This document shows positions 34,790 to 43,900 of a stretch of DNA of 54,312 nucleotides, piece after piece. The stretch is from positions 1 through 54,312 of the forward strand of contig DATHVN010000166.1 of assembly GCA_035461305.1 (NCBI GenBank), written 5' to 3'. The notes below the pieces were generated by a model. That model was not told the origin of the DNA. It did no database searches and worked only from the letters and a program-made list of their open reading frames with translations. The translations under genes were made by a program, and so were the position numbers. Origin of the DNA: Euzebyales bacterium (GTDB lineage Bacteria > Actinomycetota > Nitriliruptoria > Euzebyales > JAHELV01). Position 1 is the first letter of the stretch. Each line of letters begins with the position of its first letter.

Positions 34790-35383
34790 ATGTCCGCGAT
34801 GCACAAGCGCGACGGATGGGTCGTGGACGACGTGGAACCGGTGGCACAGGGCCGGCTGGTCCCCGGTGCACGCGTACCCGTGGCGTCGACGAAGTACAAC
34901 GGATCGATGCACTACCGGTACACCTGCACGGTCGCGGCTGATGAGGGCGACCGGCTGCTGGCGTTCGCAGCCGCGGGCACGCCGATGCGCAGCTACCGCG
35001 GTGTGCGACGCGCGGCGCGCCACTTCCTCCGCGTCCACGACACCGAGCACTTCTGGAACCTCGAGGTCATGTGGGACGCCGATTGGCGGCCGAGCAAGCA
35101 CTACGTGAACATCGCGATGCCGTCGACATGGGACGATGGCATGCTGAGGTTCGTCGATCTCGACCTGGACATCTCGTGGTGGGCCGACGGGCGGGTGCGG
35201 CTGCTCGACGAGAAGGAGTTCGCCGATCACCGCGCGAGGTTCGGCTACCCGCCATGGCTCGTCGAGCGGGCATGGGAGGCCGTCGATCAGGTGCGTGGGC
35301 TCATCTCGACGCGGACGGCGCCGTTCGACGGTGCGCTGTACGCCTGGCGCCCGCCACGGCACTGGGTCGACGCCGCCGGTTGA
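34790..35383 (+). CDS. DUF402 family protein
   Basis: 197 residues from ATG 34790, with AGGGA just upstream. The DUF402 core is visible in its second half: HFWNLEVMWDADWRPSKHYV, NIAMPSTWDDGMLRFVDLDL, DISWWADGRVRLLDEKEF and FADHRARFGYPPWLVERAWE. The DLD-x-x block and following D/E residues match the metal-binding site used by characterised relatives (FomD and SA0684-like nucleoside di/triphosphate phosphatases). The first 60 residues (YRYTCTVAADEGDRLLAFAA) form a beta-rich lead-in. Likely a nucleotide or phosphoanhydride hydrolase, acting alone. Confidence 0.8.
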   Translation: MSAMHKRDGWVVDDVEPVAQGRLVPGARVPVASTKYNGSMHYRYTCTVAADEGDRLLAFAAAGTPMRSYRGVRRAARHFLRVHDTEHFWNLEVMWDADWRPSKHYVNIAMPSTWDDGMLRFVDLDLDISWWADGRVRLLDEKEFADHRARFGYPPWLVERAWEAVDQVRGLISTRTAPFDGALYAWRPPRHWVDAAG

Positions 35384-35489
35384 GCTGCTCCCACGGGAGG
35401 TCTCGCCGGGAGTTCCGCCAGCACCGGCAGATGAACCGACACGGCGTCTGCTTCGTAGTACACAGCGACGAAGCGGTGAGGAGAACACC

Positions 35490-36071
35490 ATGAGGGTCCC
35501 ACGGATCGCGCTGCTGCTGGTCACGCTGCTGCTGGCCGCCGCGTGTGGGGGAGACGAGGCCGCCGGCGACGGCGGTGGTACGTCGGAGGTCGCGGCCGAG
35601 GCGTCGGAGGCCGCCGCAGCGCCATCCGAACCTGCGGCGTCGTCCGAGCCGGCCGCCGAGACGTCCGAGGACGCGTCAGCCGCCGGTGGGGGAGCGATCG
35701 AGGTCGCGTCGACCGACCTCGGAGACATCCTGGTCGACGGCGAGGGCATGACGCTGTACGTGTTCGACAACGACACCGGCGGCACCAGCTCCTGCACCGG
35801 TGACTGCGTCGCCAACTGGCCGCCGCTCACGGGTGACGTCACCGCCGGCGACGGCGTCGACGAGAGCCTGCTGGGCACGACCCAGCGCGACGACGGCTCG
35901 ATGCAGGTCACCTACGCCGATCAGCCGCTGTATCACTTCGCCGGCGATCAGGCGCCGGGCGACGTCAACGGCCAGGCGGTCGGCGGCATCTGGTGGGTCG
36001 TCGGCGCCGATGGTGAGAAGATCACCGACGAGGTGAGCCAGACGACCACGTCCGACGGCAACGGATACTGA
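35490..36071 (+). CDS. Secreted lipoprotein of the COG4315 / Lipoprotein_15 repeat type
   Basis: 193 residues with AGGAG before ATG 35490. The signal peptide RIALLLVTLLLAAAC has a lipobox with Cys19 as the lipidation site. An Ala/Glu/Ser-rich linker (about 25-70) leads to the repeat domain: ILVDGEGMTLYVFDNDTGGT, SSCTGDCVANWPPLTGDV, DGSMQVTYADQPLYHFAGD and GDVNGQAVGGIWWVVGADG. These two modules (LTLY-F--D, C-G-CA--WPP, PLY-F-GD--PGD--GQ) define the family, of unknown function, commonly found with ECF sigma factors. Five bases after its stop the sigma gene begins, so lipoprotein, sigma and anti-sigma form one operon. Confidence 0.9.
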   Translation: MRVPRIALLLVTLLLAAACGGDEAAGDGGGTSEVAAEASEAAAAPSEPAASSEPAAETSEDASAAGGGAIEVASTDLGDILVDGEGMTLYVFDNDTGGTSSCTGDCVANWPPLTGDVTAGDGVDESLLGTTQRDDGSMQVTYADQPLYHFAGDQAPGDVNGQAVGGIWWVVGADGEKITDEVSQTTTSDGNGY

Positions 36072-36076
36072 GTCCC

Positions 36077-36580
36077 ATGGGCAGACGGGGCGTCGACTCG
36101 GTGCGTGCGTTGCACGACGTCTACGCCGGTCCGCTCTACGTCTACGCCGTCCGCCGTCTGGGCGACGCCCAGGCCGCCGAGGAGGTGGTCCAGGACACGC
36201 TGGTCCGTGCGTGGCGCGCGCGCGACCGCTACGACGCCGACCGGGGGCCGGTTTCGGCGTGGCTGTTCGCCATCGCGCGCAACCTCGTGATCGATCGGGC
36301 GCGTCGCCGTGACGCACAGCCCGACGTCGTGCCGCTGCCGAGCCTGGCCGATCCCCTCGACGAGGTCGACCGCATGCTCGAGACGTGGCAGGTCGCCGAT
36401 GCGCTCGCCGGCCTCTCCGTGGCTCACCGGGAGGTCATCCTGGCGTGCCACTACCGGGGTCACACCGTGGGCGAGGCGGCGACGCTGCTGGGCGTGCCCG
36501 CGGGCACCGTGAAGTCCCGCCTGTACTACGGGCTGCGGGCGCTGCGGCTGAAGCTCGAGGAGATGGGGGTCGTCGGATGA
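36077..36580 (+). CDS. ECF-type RNA polymerase sigma factor
   Basis: 167 residues. Region 2: LYVYAVRRLGDAQAAEEVVQ and DTLVRAWRARDRYDADRGPV, then SAWLFAIARNLVIDRARRR. Region 4: LAGLSVAHREVILACHYRGH, TVGEAATLLGVPAGTVKSRL and YYGLRALRLKL. This is the SigK/SigL-like ECF group that works with a membrane anti-sigma. It starts 5 bp after the lipoprotein gene and overlaps the anti-sigma gene as ATGA. Its probable target is the promoter of its own operon upstream of 35490; I could not identify a -35/-10 pair with confidence. Confidence 0.92.
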   Translation: MGRRGVDSVRALHDVYAGPLYVYAVRRLGDAQAAEEVVQDTLVRAWRARDRYDADRGPVSAWLFAIARNLVIDRARRRDAQPDVVPLPSLADPLDEVDRMLETWQVADALAGLSVAHREVILACHYRGHTVGEAATLLGVPAGTVKSRLYYGLRALRLKLEEMGVVG

Positions 36581-37251
36581 CGCCCGAGCACCAGCAGCAG
36601 CGGGAGGCGCTGGCGGCCTACGTCCTCGGGGCGCTGGACCCCGGTGAGCGGCGGGCGCTCGAGCACCATCTGTCGGCGTGCCGGGACTGCACCGACGAGC
36701 TGACGCGCCTGACCCCCCTGCCCGGCCTGCTCGGCCGGGTCAGCGAGCAGGAGGTGCGGGCGGACCTCCTGGTGCCGTCGCGTGACCTGCTCGACGGCGT
36801 GATCCGACGCCTCGCCGACACCGAGCGCGTCCTGCGGCTGCAGGTCCGGCGCTGGCGCCTTGCCGCCATCGCCGCCTGCATCGCCGCACTGGTGGTCGCC
36901 GTCGTTGCGGTGGCGCCGTGGGACACCGGACCCGACCGCGTGATCGTCGCGGCGGAGCCGGCGGCCACGGGCGCGACGGCGACCACCGGCGAGGTCGCGG
37001 CAACCGCCTGGGAGTGGGGGACGACCGTGGAGCTCGACGCGGCCGACCTCCCTCGCCGCGACGGCTACGTGCTCTGGGCGGTCGCCGAGGACGGCCGCCG
37101 CGAGCGTGCCGGCACGTGGGGCGTCACGGCGTCGGGCCACGCCCGCGTGCGCGGCGCGAGCTCGATCGACCGCGACGACCTCGCTCGAGTCGAGGTCACG
37201 GACCGCGACGGCAAGGTCATCATGACGTTCGACTTCGTCGACGACACGTAG
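36577..37251 (+). CDS. Anti-sigma factor (zinc-finger, RskA-like)
   Basis: 224 residues. The N-terminal cytoplasmic domain holds HHLSACRDC, with His31-x3-Cys35-x2-Cys38 as the zinc-binding anti-sigma signature, preceded by AAYVLGALDPGERRALE. One TM helix follows (LAAIAACIAALVVAVVAVAPW, about 95-114). The exported part (VELDAADLPRRDGYVLWAVA, RAGTWGVTASGHARV, ARVEVTDRDGKVIMTF) is the RskA beta-sandwich. It should hold the sigma factor at the membrane until proteolysis releases it. The proposed signal is extracytoplasmic, possibly linked to the co-transcribed lipoprotein. Confidence 0.9.
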   Translation: MTPEHQQQREALAAYVLGALDPGERRALEHHLSACRDCTDELTRLTPLPGLLGRVSEQEVRADLLVPSRDLLDGVIRRLADTERVLRLQVRRWRLAAIAACIAALVVAVVAVAPWDTGPDRVIVAAEPAATGATATTGEVAATAWEWGTTVELDAADLPRRDGYVLWAVAEDGRRERAGTWGVTASGHARVRGASSIDRDDLARVEVTDRDGKVIMTFDFVDDT

Positions 37252-37379
37252 GCCGCAGGTTCACCGCGCGTCCGACGGCGGCAGCGGAACGCCGGCGCAG
37301 CCGGATGACCCGACTGTGACGTCTGGGACATGTGGGCGCTCGCCAACGACGGGCGGTCCAATCCTTATCCTTGACGCCC

Positions 37380-40300
37380 ATGCCCGCACTCGCGCTGTCC
37401 GTCACGCCGTACGGCCGTCCCGCGGCGGCGCGCCTGCGTGCGCGCCTGTCGGCGGCGAAGGCGGACGATCCGTTGCACCCGGTGACGGTCCTCGTGCCGA
37501 CCAACTACGTAGGGGTGTCGACCCGGCGTCTGCTCGCCTCGGGGGAGCTCGGTGCGGTCACCGCCCGCGGCGGGGGGATCGCCGGACTGACGCTGCTGAC
37601 CGTGTACCGGCTGGCCGAGCTGCTGGGAGCCCCGGCCCTGGCGGCGGCGGGCCGACGGCCGGTGTCGACGCCCCTGTTGGGTGCGGTCGTGCGGCAGGTC
37701 CTGCGCGCCGATCCGGGCATCTTCGCGCCGGTCGCCGAGCATCCCTCGACCGAGAAGGCGCTGGTGCGCTCGTACCGCGAGCTGTCGGACCTGACGCCCG
37801 ATGCGCTCGGCACGCTGGCGCACGGACCGGTCGAACGTGTGCGGCACGTCGTGCGGATCCACCGTGCGGTGCGCAGCAGCTTGGCGGCCGGGTGGTACGA
37901 CGAGGCCGACCTGATGCACGCAGCCGCCCAGGCGGTCCGCGACGGGTCCCCGGTGCTCGACGACCTCGGCACGGTGCTCGTCCACCTGCCCGAGCGCCTG
38001 TCGCTGCCCGCCGCCGCGCTGCTGCGCACGCTCGCCGACGCGATCCCCGTCGAGGTCGTCGCCGGGTTGACCGGTGCCCCGGACGCCGACGCCGACGTCC
38101 TCCGGTCGCTGCGCCGGCTGGGGCTCGAGCCACCGCCGATCGATGTCGCGAGACCGGAGGTCAGCCGGATCGTGTCGGTGTCCGACGCTGAGGAGGAGGC
38201 GCGATCGGCGATCGACCGCGTGCTCACGGCGGTCCGCGAGGGCGTCCCACTCGCGCGCATCGCCGTGCTCTACCCCCAGCCGGAGCCGTACGCTCGGATC
38301 CTCGACGAGCAGTTCGCCGCGGCCGGGATCGCATGGAACGGTGCCGCGGTCAGGCCGCTGTCGGACCGCATGGTCGGCCGGTGGCTGCTCGACCTGCTCG
38401 ATCTGGACGCCCTGGCCTTCGCGCGTCCGGCGGTCATGGGTCTGCTGACGTCCGCGCCGGTCGTCCGCCGGGCGACCGCGAGCGACGACAGCGGGAGGTC
38501 ACGTGGTGTCTGGTCCGTGCCCGCCGGTGCGTGGGAGCGGATCAGCCGTGAGGCGGGCGTCGTCGGTGGCCGGGCCGAGTGGCACGACCGCCTGACCCAC
38601 CACGCCGACGCCTGCCAGCGGCGCGCCGACGACCCCGATCCCGACGCCGAGGACTGGATGATCGAGCGCGACCGGCGGCAGGCGCGCCAGGCACGTGAGC
38701 TTGCGGCCACGGTCGGCGAGCTCACCCGCGAGCTCGACCGTGCCGCACTGACACGCAGCTGGAGCGGCCTGGCCGCGTGGTGCCGGCGTATGGTCGACGG
38801 TTGGATCTCACGGCGACGTGGCGACTGGCCCGAGGTCGAGCGGGACGCCACCGACCGGGTCGACGCCGCACTCGACCGGCTCGCCTGCCTCGACGCCACC
38901 GAGCCGGCGACCGACCTGGCGACCTTCCGGCGTGCGCTGGCCGCTGAGCTCGACGACGACCTGGGACGGGTCGGTGCACTCGGCCACGGGGTGCTGGTCG
39001 GCACACCCGCGTCCGCGCTGGGCGTCGACCTGGACGTCGTGATCGTGCTCGGCATGGCCGAGGGGCTGACGCCGACCCGCCCGCGCGAGGACTCGCTGTT
39101 GCCGGACGTCGCGCGGCGCACCGTCGAGGCGCAGCTGCAACCCCGCGACGACCGTGCCGGCACGGAGCACCGGCACCTGCTGGCGGCGCTCGCTGGGGCG
39201 CGGTCGCAGCGGATCCTGGTGTTCCCTCGCGGCGACCTGCGGCGCAGCACCGAGCACGCCCCGTCACGCTGGCTGGCCGACGCGGTCGAGCAGCTCAGCG
39301 GCCGCCGCAGGCTGCCGGCCCGGGCGCCGTGGCTCGAGACCGTCCCCTCGTTCGCGGACCGCGTCCGCACGGCCCGTGCGCCGGCGACCGCCCGCCAGTA
39401 CGCGCTGCGGGCGCTGGCCACCGCCCCACTCGGCCGCGACGGCCGGCTGCCCCACCACGCCTGCGTCGCGAACGACGCCGACCTGCAGCGCGCGTCCGCG
39501 CTGCTGCACGACCGGACCGCCGGCCACTTCGGTCGCTTCACGGGTCATCTCGCCGGACCGGCCGCAAAGCTGGCCGCCGATCACGTCCGTGACAGGGTCG
39601 CGTCGGCGACCACGCTGGAGCAGTGGCTGGAGTGTCCACATGCCTACCTGGTCCGGCATGTGCTGGGGGTCAAGCCGGTCGACAACCCCGAGGAGCTGTT
39701 GGAGATCTCCGCGCTGGAACGCGGCGACGTCGTCCATCGCGTGCTCGACGCCTGGCTGCGCGACCGGATCCGCGACGGCGTCCCTGCGCCCCACGAGCCG
39801 TGGCCCGCCGCGGCCGTCGAGGCGCTGCGGGCGCTGACCGACGCGGCGCTCGAGGATGCGGAGCAGCGCGGGGTGACCGGACACGCGGTGCTGTGGGCCC
39901 GCGACCGCGCCCGGATCGCCGGCGACCTGGAGGCCTTCATCGAGCGCGACCTCATTCGCCGGCGAGAGAACGGGTTGACGCCCGAGGCGACCGAGCTGCC
40001 GTTCGGGTTCCCCGGCGGGCTGCCACCCCTGCGGATCGAGCTGGGCGACGGGCGGTCGGTGCAGGTCCGCGGCCGGATCGACCGCGTCGACGTGGCTGCC
40101 GACGGCACGGTGTTCGTCACCGACTACAAGACCGGGAAGGCGACCTACACGACCGCCTCGAGCGACGACCCCCTGGCCGGGTCGACGCGCCTGCAGCTGC
40201 CGATCTACGGCCTGGCGCTGCGCGACCGCTACCCCGACGCGCCCGGCATCCACACCGAGTACTGGTTCATCACCCACGCCGGGCGGGGCAGGCGCATCGG

Positions 40301-40577
40301 CTACCGGCTGACCGACGACGTCGTCGCGCAGCTGCGGGCGGCGCTCGCACTGGTCGTCGACGGCGTCGACGCGGGCCTGTTCCCCGGGCGCCCGCCGGAC
40401 AAGCCGTCCTACGGCAGCCACGTGCAGTGCGTGTACTGCGACCCCGACGGCCTCGGGACCGCGCAGCTGCACCGTGCGTGGGAGCGCATCCGGACCGATC
40501 CTGCCCTGCGCGCCTATGTGCAGGCGGTCGAGCCCGATGTGCTCGACGAGGGTGCTGACGCGGGAGCGGCCGCGTGA
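37380..40577 (+). CDS. AddB-like PD-(D/E)XK nuclease subunit
   Basis: 1065 residues from ATG 37380. The N-terminal helicase-like half starts VTVLVPTNYVGVSTRRLLAS and has no Walker A lysine motif, as in AddB, where it is a scaffold. TSGV-like LVGTPASALGVDLDVVIVLG and MAEGLTPTRPREDSLL correspond to late helicase motifs. The nuclease domain carries GRIDRVDV with Asp901 and VTDYKTGK with Asp915 and Lys917. Of the four Fe-S cysteines of AddB, three are visible (Cys752 in WLECPHAYLVRH, Cys1017 and Cys1020 in QCVYCDPDG); the fourth is missing. With the next gene it forms a double-strand-break resection complex. GTGA overlap couples the two. Confidence 0.85.
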   Translation: MPALALSVTPYGRPAAARLRARLSAAKADDPLHPVTVLVPTNYVGVSTRRLLASGELGAVTARGGGIAGLTLLTVYRLAELLGAPALAAAGRRPVSTPLLGAVVRQVLRADPGIFAPVAEHPSTEKALVRSYRELSDLTPDALGTLAHGPVERVRHVVRIHRAVRSSLAAGWYDEADLMHAAAQAVRDGSPVLDDLGTVLVHLPERLSLPAAALLRTLADAIPVEVVAGLTGAPDADADVLRSLRRLGLEPPPIDVARPEVSRIVSVSDAEEEARSAIDRVLTAVREGVPLARIAVLYPQPEPYARILDEQFAAAGIAWNGAAVRPLSDRMVGRWLLDLLDLDALAFARPAVMGLLTSAPVVRRATASDDSGRSRGVWSVPAGAWERISREAGVVGGRAEWHDRLTHHADACQRRADDPDPDAEDWMIERDRRQARQARELAATVGELTRELDRAALTRSWSGLAAWCRRMVDGWISRRRGDWPEVERDATDRVDAALDRLACLDATEPATDLATFRRALAAELDDDLGRVGALGHGVLVGTPASALGVDLDVVIVLGMAEGLTPTRPREDSLLPDVARRTVEAQLQPRDDRAGTEHRHLLAALAGARSQRILVFPRGDLRRSTEHAPSRWLADAVEQLSGRRRLPARAPWLETVPSFADRVRTARAPATARQYALRALATAPLGRDGRLPHHACVANDADLQRASALLHDRTAGHFGRFTGHLAGPAAKLAADHVRDRVASATTLEQWLECPHAYLVRHVLGVKPVDNPEELLEISALERGDVVHRVLDAWLRDRIRDGVPAPHEPWPAAAVEALRALTDAALEDAEQRGVTGHAVLWARDRARIAGDLEAFIERDLIRRRENGLTPEATELPFGFPGGLPPLRIELGDGRSVQVRGRIDRVDVAADGTVFVTDYKTGKATYTTASSDDPLAGSTRLQLPIYGLALRDRYPDAPGIHTEYWFITHAGRGRRIGYRLTDDVVAQLRAALALVVDGVDAGLFPGRPPDKPSYGSHVQCVYCDPDGLGTAQLHRAWERIRTDPALRAYVQAVEPDVLDEGADAGAAA

Positions 40578-43500
40578 GCGTGCTCCCGCTGGCCGACGAC
40601 ATCGCCCGACGACGGGTGCGCAACGACCTCGACGCCACGGTGTTCGTCGAGGCGGGAGCGGGATCCGGCAAGACGTCGTCGCTCGTCGACCGCGTCGAGG
40701 CGCTCGTGCGCGACGGCGTCGAGATGCGCTCGATCGCGGCGATCACCTTCACCGAGAAGGCCGCGACCGAGCTGCGCGACCGGATCCGGCAGCGTCTCGC
40801 CGATGCCGCGGCCGAGCGGGACGGGTCCGACGTCGTGCTGCTCGATGCGGCGCTCGGCCAGCTCGACGCCGCGGCGATCTCGACGCTGCACGCGTTCGCC
40901 CAGCGGATCCTGACCGAGCACCCCATCGAGGCACGGCTGCCGCCCGACGTCGAGGTCCTCGACGAGGTCGCCTCGCAGCTGGCGTTCGCCGACCGGTGGC
41001 GGCGCTTCCGCGATCAGCTGCTCGACGCGCCCGAGCTGCGACGGACGGTCCTGCTGGCGCTCAGCTCGGACATCCGCCTCGACGACCTGCGCCACCTCGC
41101 GTCGGTGCTCGACGACAACTGGGACCTGGTCACAGAGCCCGGCCGGCTGCCGTGGGCGCGCGTGGAGCCGCCGACGTGCGACGCGACCGCGCTGATCGCC
41201 GAGCTCGCGACCCTGGTCGAGCGGCGTGGCGAGTGCGGTGACGAGGAGGACCTGCTGTGTGCGTACCTGCGTGAGGAGGTCGCGCCCTACGTCGAGCATC
41301 TCCGTGGCGCCAGCGACGAGTTCGACCTGCTCACCGCGTTGCGCGCGACCAGGCCGTCGCTGCGCTTCTCGTACGGCAGGGCGGCGAACTGGGTCGACAA
41401 GCAGGGGGTCCTCGACGACCTCGCCGCGGCCCGCGAGCACCGCGTGCGGATCGTCACCGACGTCACGCTCGGCGCACTGCACCGCATCGCGCTGGAGGTC
41501 GCCACCTTCACGTTGGACGCGGCCGAGGAGCGCCGGGCTGGCGGGCACCTGGAGTTCCACGACCTGCTCGTCATGGCCCGCGACCTGTTGCGCGACCCCG
41601 AACGGGGCGCGGCCGTCCGGGCACAGCTGGGCGCCCGCTACCAGCGCCTGCTGCTCGACGAGTTCCAGGACACCGACCCGATCCAGATCGAGCTCGCGGT
41701 GCTGATCGCCAGCACCGATCCGCACGCCGCGCGCCGCCCGTGGCCCGACGTCGAGGTCGAGCCGGGCCGCCTGTTCTTCGTCGGCGACCCCAAGCAGTCG
41801 ATCTACCGCTTCCGGCGCGCGGACGTCGACGTGTTCCTGCGGGCACGCGACACGCTGGGCGATCCGGTGCTGTCGCTGACCACCAACTTCCGGTCGTCGC
41901 CGGCGGTTCTCGCATGGGTCAACCACGTCTTCGGCCGGCTGATCACGGCCGAGCCGGGCTCCCAGCCCGCCTACGAGGCGTTGGATGCCGCGCCCAGCCG
42001 AGAGCCCGCCCCCGCCAGTCCCGGCGTGGTGCTGGTCGGCCGGGAGCACGCCGACGACCCCACCGCCGACGAGCTGCGCGACCGCGAGGCCGCGGACGTC
42101 GCCGCAGCCGTGCGCGCGGCGCTGCGGTGGCGGGTGACCGATCCCGACGACGGCTCCTGGCGGCGCGCGCAGCCCGGCGACATCGCGATCCTGCTGCCCG
42201 CGCGGACATCGCTGCCCGCGCTCGAGCGCGCGCTGGACGCCGCGGGCGTCGGCTACCGTGCGGAGACCAGCTCCCTGGTCTACTCGACGCGTGAGGTCCG
42301 CGACCTGCTGGCCGCCGTGCGCGCCCTGGCCGATCCGACCGACCGGTTGTCGTTGGTCACCGCCCTGCGGTCCCCGCTGTTCGCGTGCGGTGACGATGAC
42401 CTCGTGACCTACCGGCTCGGCCTGGGAGGTGCGCTGAACTTCCGCTGGCCAGACCTCGACGACCTGCCCCACGACGACCCGGTCGTCGCGTCGCTGCGGT
42501 ACCTGCGGCGGCTGTTCGACCAGCTGCCGTGGCTGGCGCCGTCGGAGGTCCTCGACCGCATCGTGCGCGACCGGCGGCTGTTCGAGCTCGGCTACGCCCA
42601 GCACCGGCCGCGCGACCTGTGGCGGCGGGTCCGGTTCGTGATCGACCAGGCGCGGGCGTGGAGCGCAGCCGAGGCCGGCACGCTGCGCCAGTACGCGGAG
42701 TGGGCAAGGATGCAGGCGTCGGAGACCACGCGGGTCGCCGAGACGATCCTGCCCGAGACCGACGACGACTCGGTGCGGATCATGACGATCCACGGCTCGA
42801 AGGGCCTCGAGTTCCCGGTCACGATCCTGTCGGGCATGTCCACCGCGGCGCGGACCGACCGGGGACGCGTGCAGGTGTCGTTCCCGCCCGGCGAGGCGAT
42901 GGGGCTGCGGATCGGGCGCGACCTGGCCACACCCGAGTTCGAGGACTTCAAGCCCATCGACGAGCAGATGAGCCATCACGAGCGGCTGCGCCTGCTGTAC
43001 GTCGCCTGCACCCGCGCGCGCGACCACCTGATCGTGTCGGTCCACCGAAGGGCGCGACGCCGGCCCGCTGACGCCGAACGCAAGCTGACGAACGCCGAGC
43101 TGATCGCGCGGGCCAGTGAGGACGCGCCGCACGCCGCCGGACTCGAACAGGCAGCGGTGTCGCCGCCCGTCCAGGAATCGCTGCCGCTGCTGTCCGACGT
43201 GCCACCGCTGCCGCCATTCGACGCCTGGGCTGCCGAGCGGGAGCAGGTGCTGGGCCGCAGCGGCCTGCGACGCACCGTCGGCGCCACCGACGTGGAGCTG
43301 CCCGCCGACGTCGAGCTGGACGACGAGGCGACCGCGGGCGTCGACAAGCAGCCTCGTGACCTCGACCTGGCCCCGTGGCTCAAGGGCCGCTACGGCACGG
43401 CGATCGGTCGCGCGGTCCATGCTGTCCTGCAGACGATCGACCTGGCGAGTGGCGACGGCCTGCGCGCGACGGCGGCGGCGCAGGCCGCGGCCGAGGGCGT

Positions 43501-43900
43501 CATCGGCCGGGAGGACGACGTCGAGCGGCTCGCTCGCGGGGCGCTGTCGACGCCCGCGGTGCGTGAGGCTACCGGCTGCCGGCGCTGGCGCGAGACGTTC
43601 GTCGCGGTGCCGCTGGGCGACCGCACGCTCGAGGGCTACATCGACCTGCTGTACCGCACCGACGAGGGTCTGGTGGTCGTGGACTACAAGACCGCGTCGT
43701 CGTCCGCCGACCTCGACGAGCGGGTCGCCGGCTACCGTGCCCAGGGCGGCGCGTACGCGGTAGCGGTCGAGGAGTCCACGGGTGAGCGCGTGGCCCGGGT
43801 CGTGTTCGTGTTCCTCACGGCCGACGGTGCGATCGAGCGTGAGCTGCCGCATCTGCGGGCGAGCATGGAGGCGGTGCGGGCCGCCGTCGCCGCGCCGTGA
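40574..43900 (+). CDS. AddA-like UvrD helicase-nuclease
   Basis: 1108 residues from GTG 40574, overlapping the AddB-like stop. Walker A is GAGSGKT at 28-34; AITFTEKAATELRDRIRQRL is motif Ia; ISTLHAFAQRIL motif Ic; LLLDEFQDTDPIQ motif II; FFVGDPKQSIYRFRRADV motif III; TTNFRSSP motif IV; VRIMTIHGSKGLEFPVTIL motif V; and RLLYVACTRARDHLIVS motif VI. The C-terminal nuclease has EGYIDLLY (Asp1024) and VVVDYKT (Asp1037, Lys1039). It is the motor and one nuclease of an AddAB-type recombination complex that loads RecA after break processing. Length and gene order (B then A) fit AddAB rather than mycobacterial AdnAB. Confidence 0.9.
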   Translation: MSVLPLADDIARRRVRNDLDATVFVEAGAGSGKTSSLVDRVEALVRDGVEMRSIAAITFTEKAATELRDRIRQRLADAAAERDGSDVVLLDAALGQLDAAAISTLHAFAQRILTEHPIEARLPPDVEVLDEVASQLAFADRWRRFRDQLLDAPELRRTVLLALSSDIRLDDLRHLASVLDDNWDLVTEPGRLPWARVEPPTCDATALIAELATLVERRGECGDEEDLLCAYLREEVAPYVEHLRGASDEFDLLTALRATRPSLRFSYGRAANWVDKQGVLDDLAAAREHRVRIVTDVTLGALHRIALEVATFTLDAAEERRAGGHLEFHDLLVMARDLLRDPERGAAVRAQLGARYQRLLLDEFQDTDPIQIELAVLIASTDPHAARRPWPDVEVEPGRLFFVGDPKQSIYRFRRADVDVFLRARDTLGDPVLSLTTNFRSSPAVLAWVNHVFGRLITAEPGSQPAYEALDAAPSREPAPASPGVVLVGREHADDPTADELRDREAADVAAAVRAALRWRVTDPDDGSWRRAQPGDIAILLPARTSLPALERALDAAGVGYRAETSSLVYSTREVRDLLAAVRALADPTDRLSLVTALRSPLFACGDDDLVTYRLGLGGALNFRWPDLDDLPHDDPVVASLRYLRRLFDQLPWLAPSEVLDRIVRDRRLFELGYAQHRPRDLWRRVRFVIDQARAWSAAEAGTLRQYAEWARMQASETTRVAETILPETDDDSVRIMTIHGSKGLEFPVTILSGMSTAARTDRGRVQVSFPPGEAMGLRIGRDLATPEFEDFKPIDEQMSHHERLRLLYVACTRARDHLIVSVHRRARRRPADAERKLTNAELIARASEDAPHAAGLEQAAVSPPVQESLPLLSDVPPLPPFDAWAAEREQVLGRSGLRRTVGATDVELPADVELDDEATAGVDKQPRDLDLAPWLKGRYGTAIGRAVHAVLQTIDLASGDGLRATAAAQAAAEGVIGREDDVERLARGALSTPAVREATGCRRWRETFVAVPLGDRTLEGYIDLLYRTDEGLVVVDYKTASSSADLDERVAGYRAQGGAYAVAVEESTGERVARVVFVFLTADGAIERELPHLRASMEAVRAAVAAP

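Noticed and set aside
30398-37251. Defence island containing HrpA, DUF402 and sigma factor
   Set aside because: All are ordinary housekeeping or regulatory families; no nuclease, toxin or other defence partner is linked to them.
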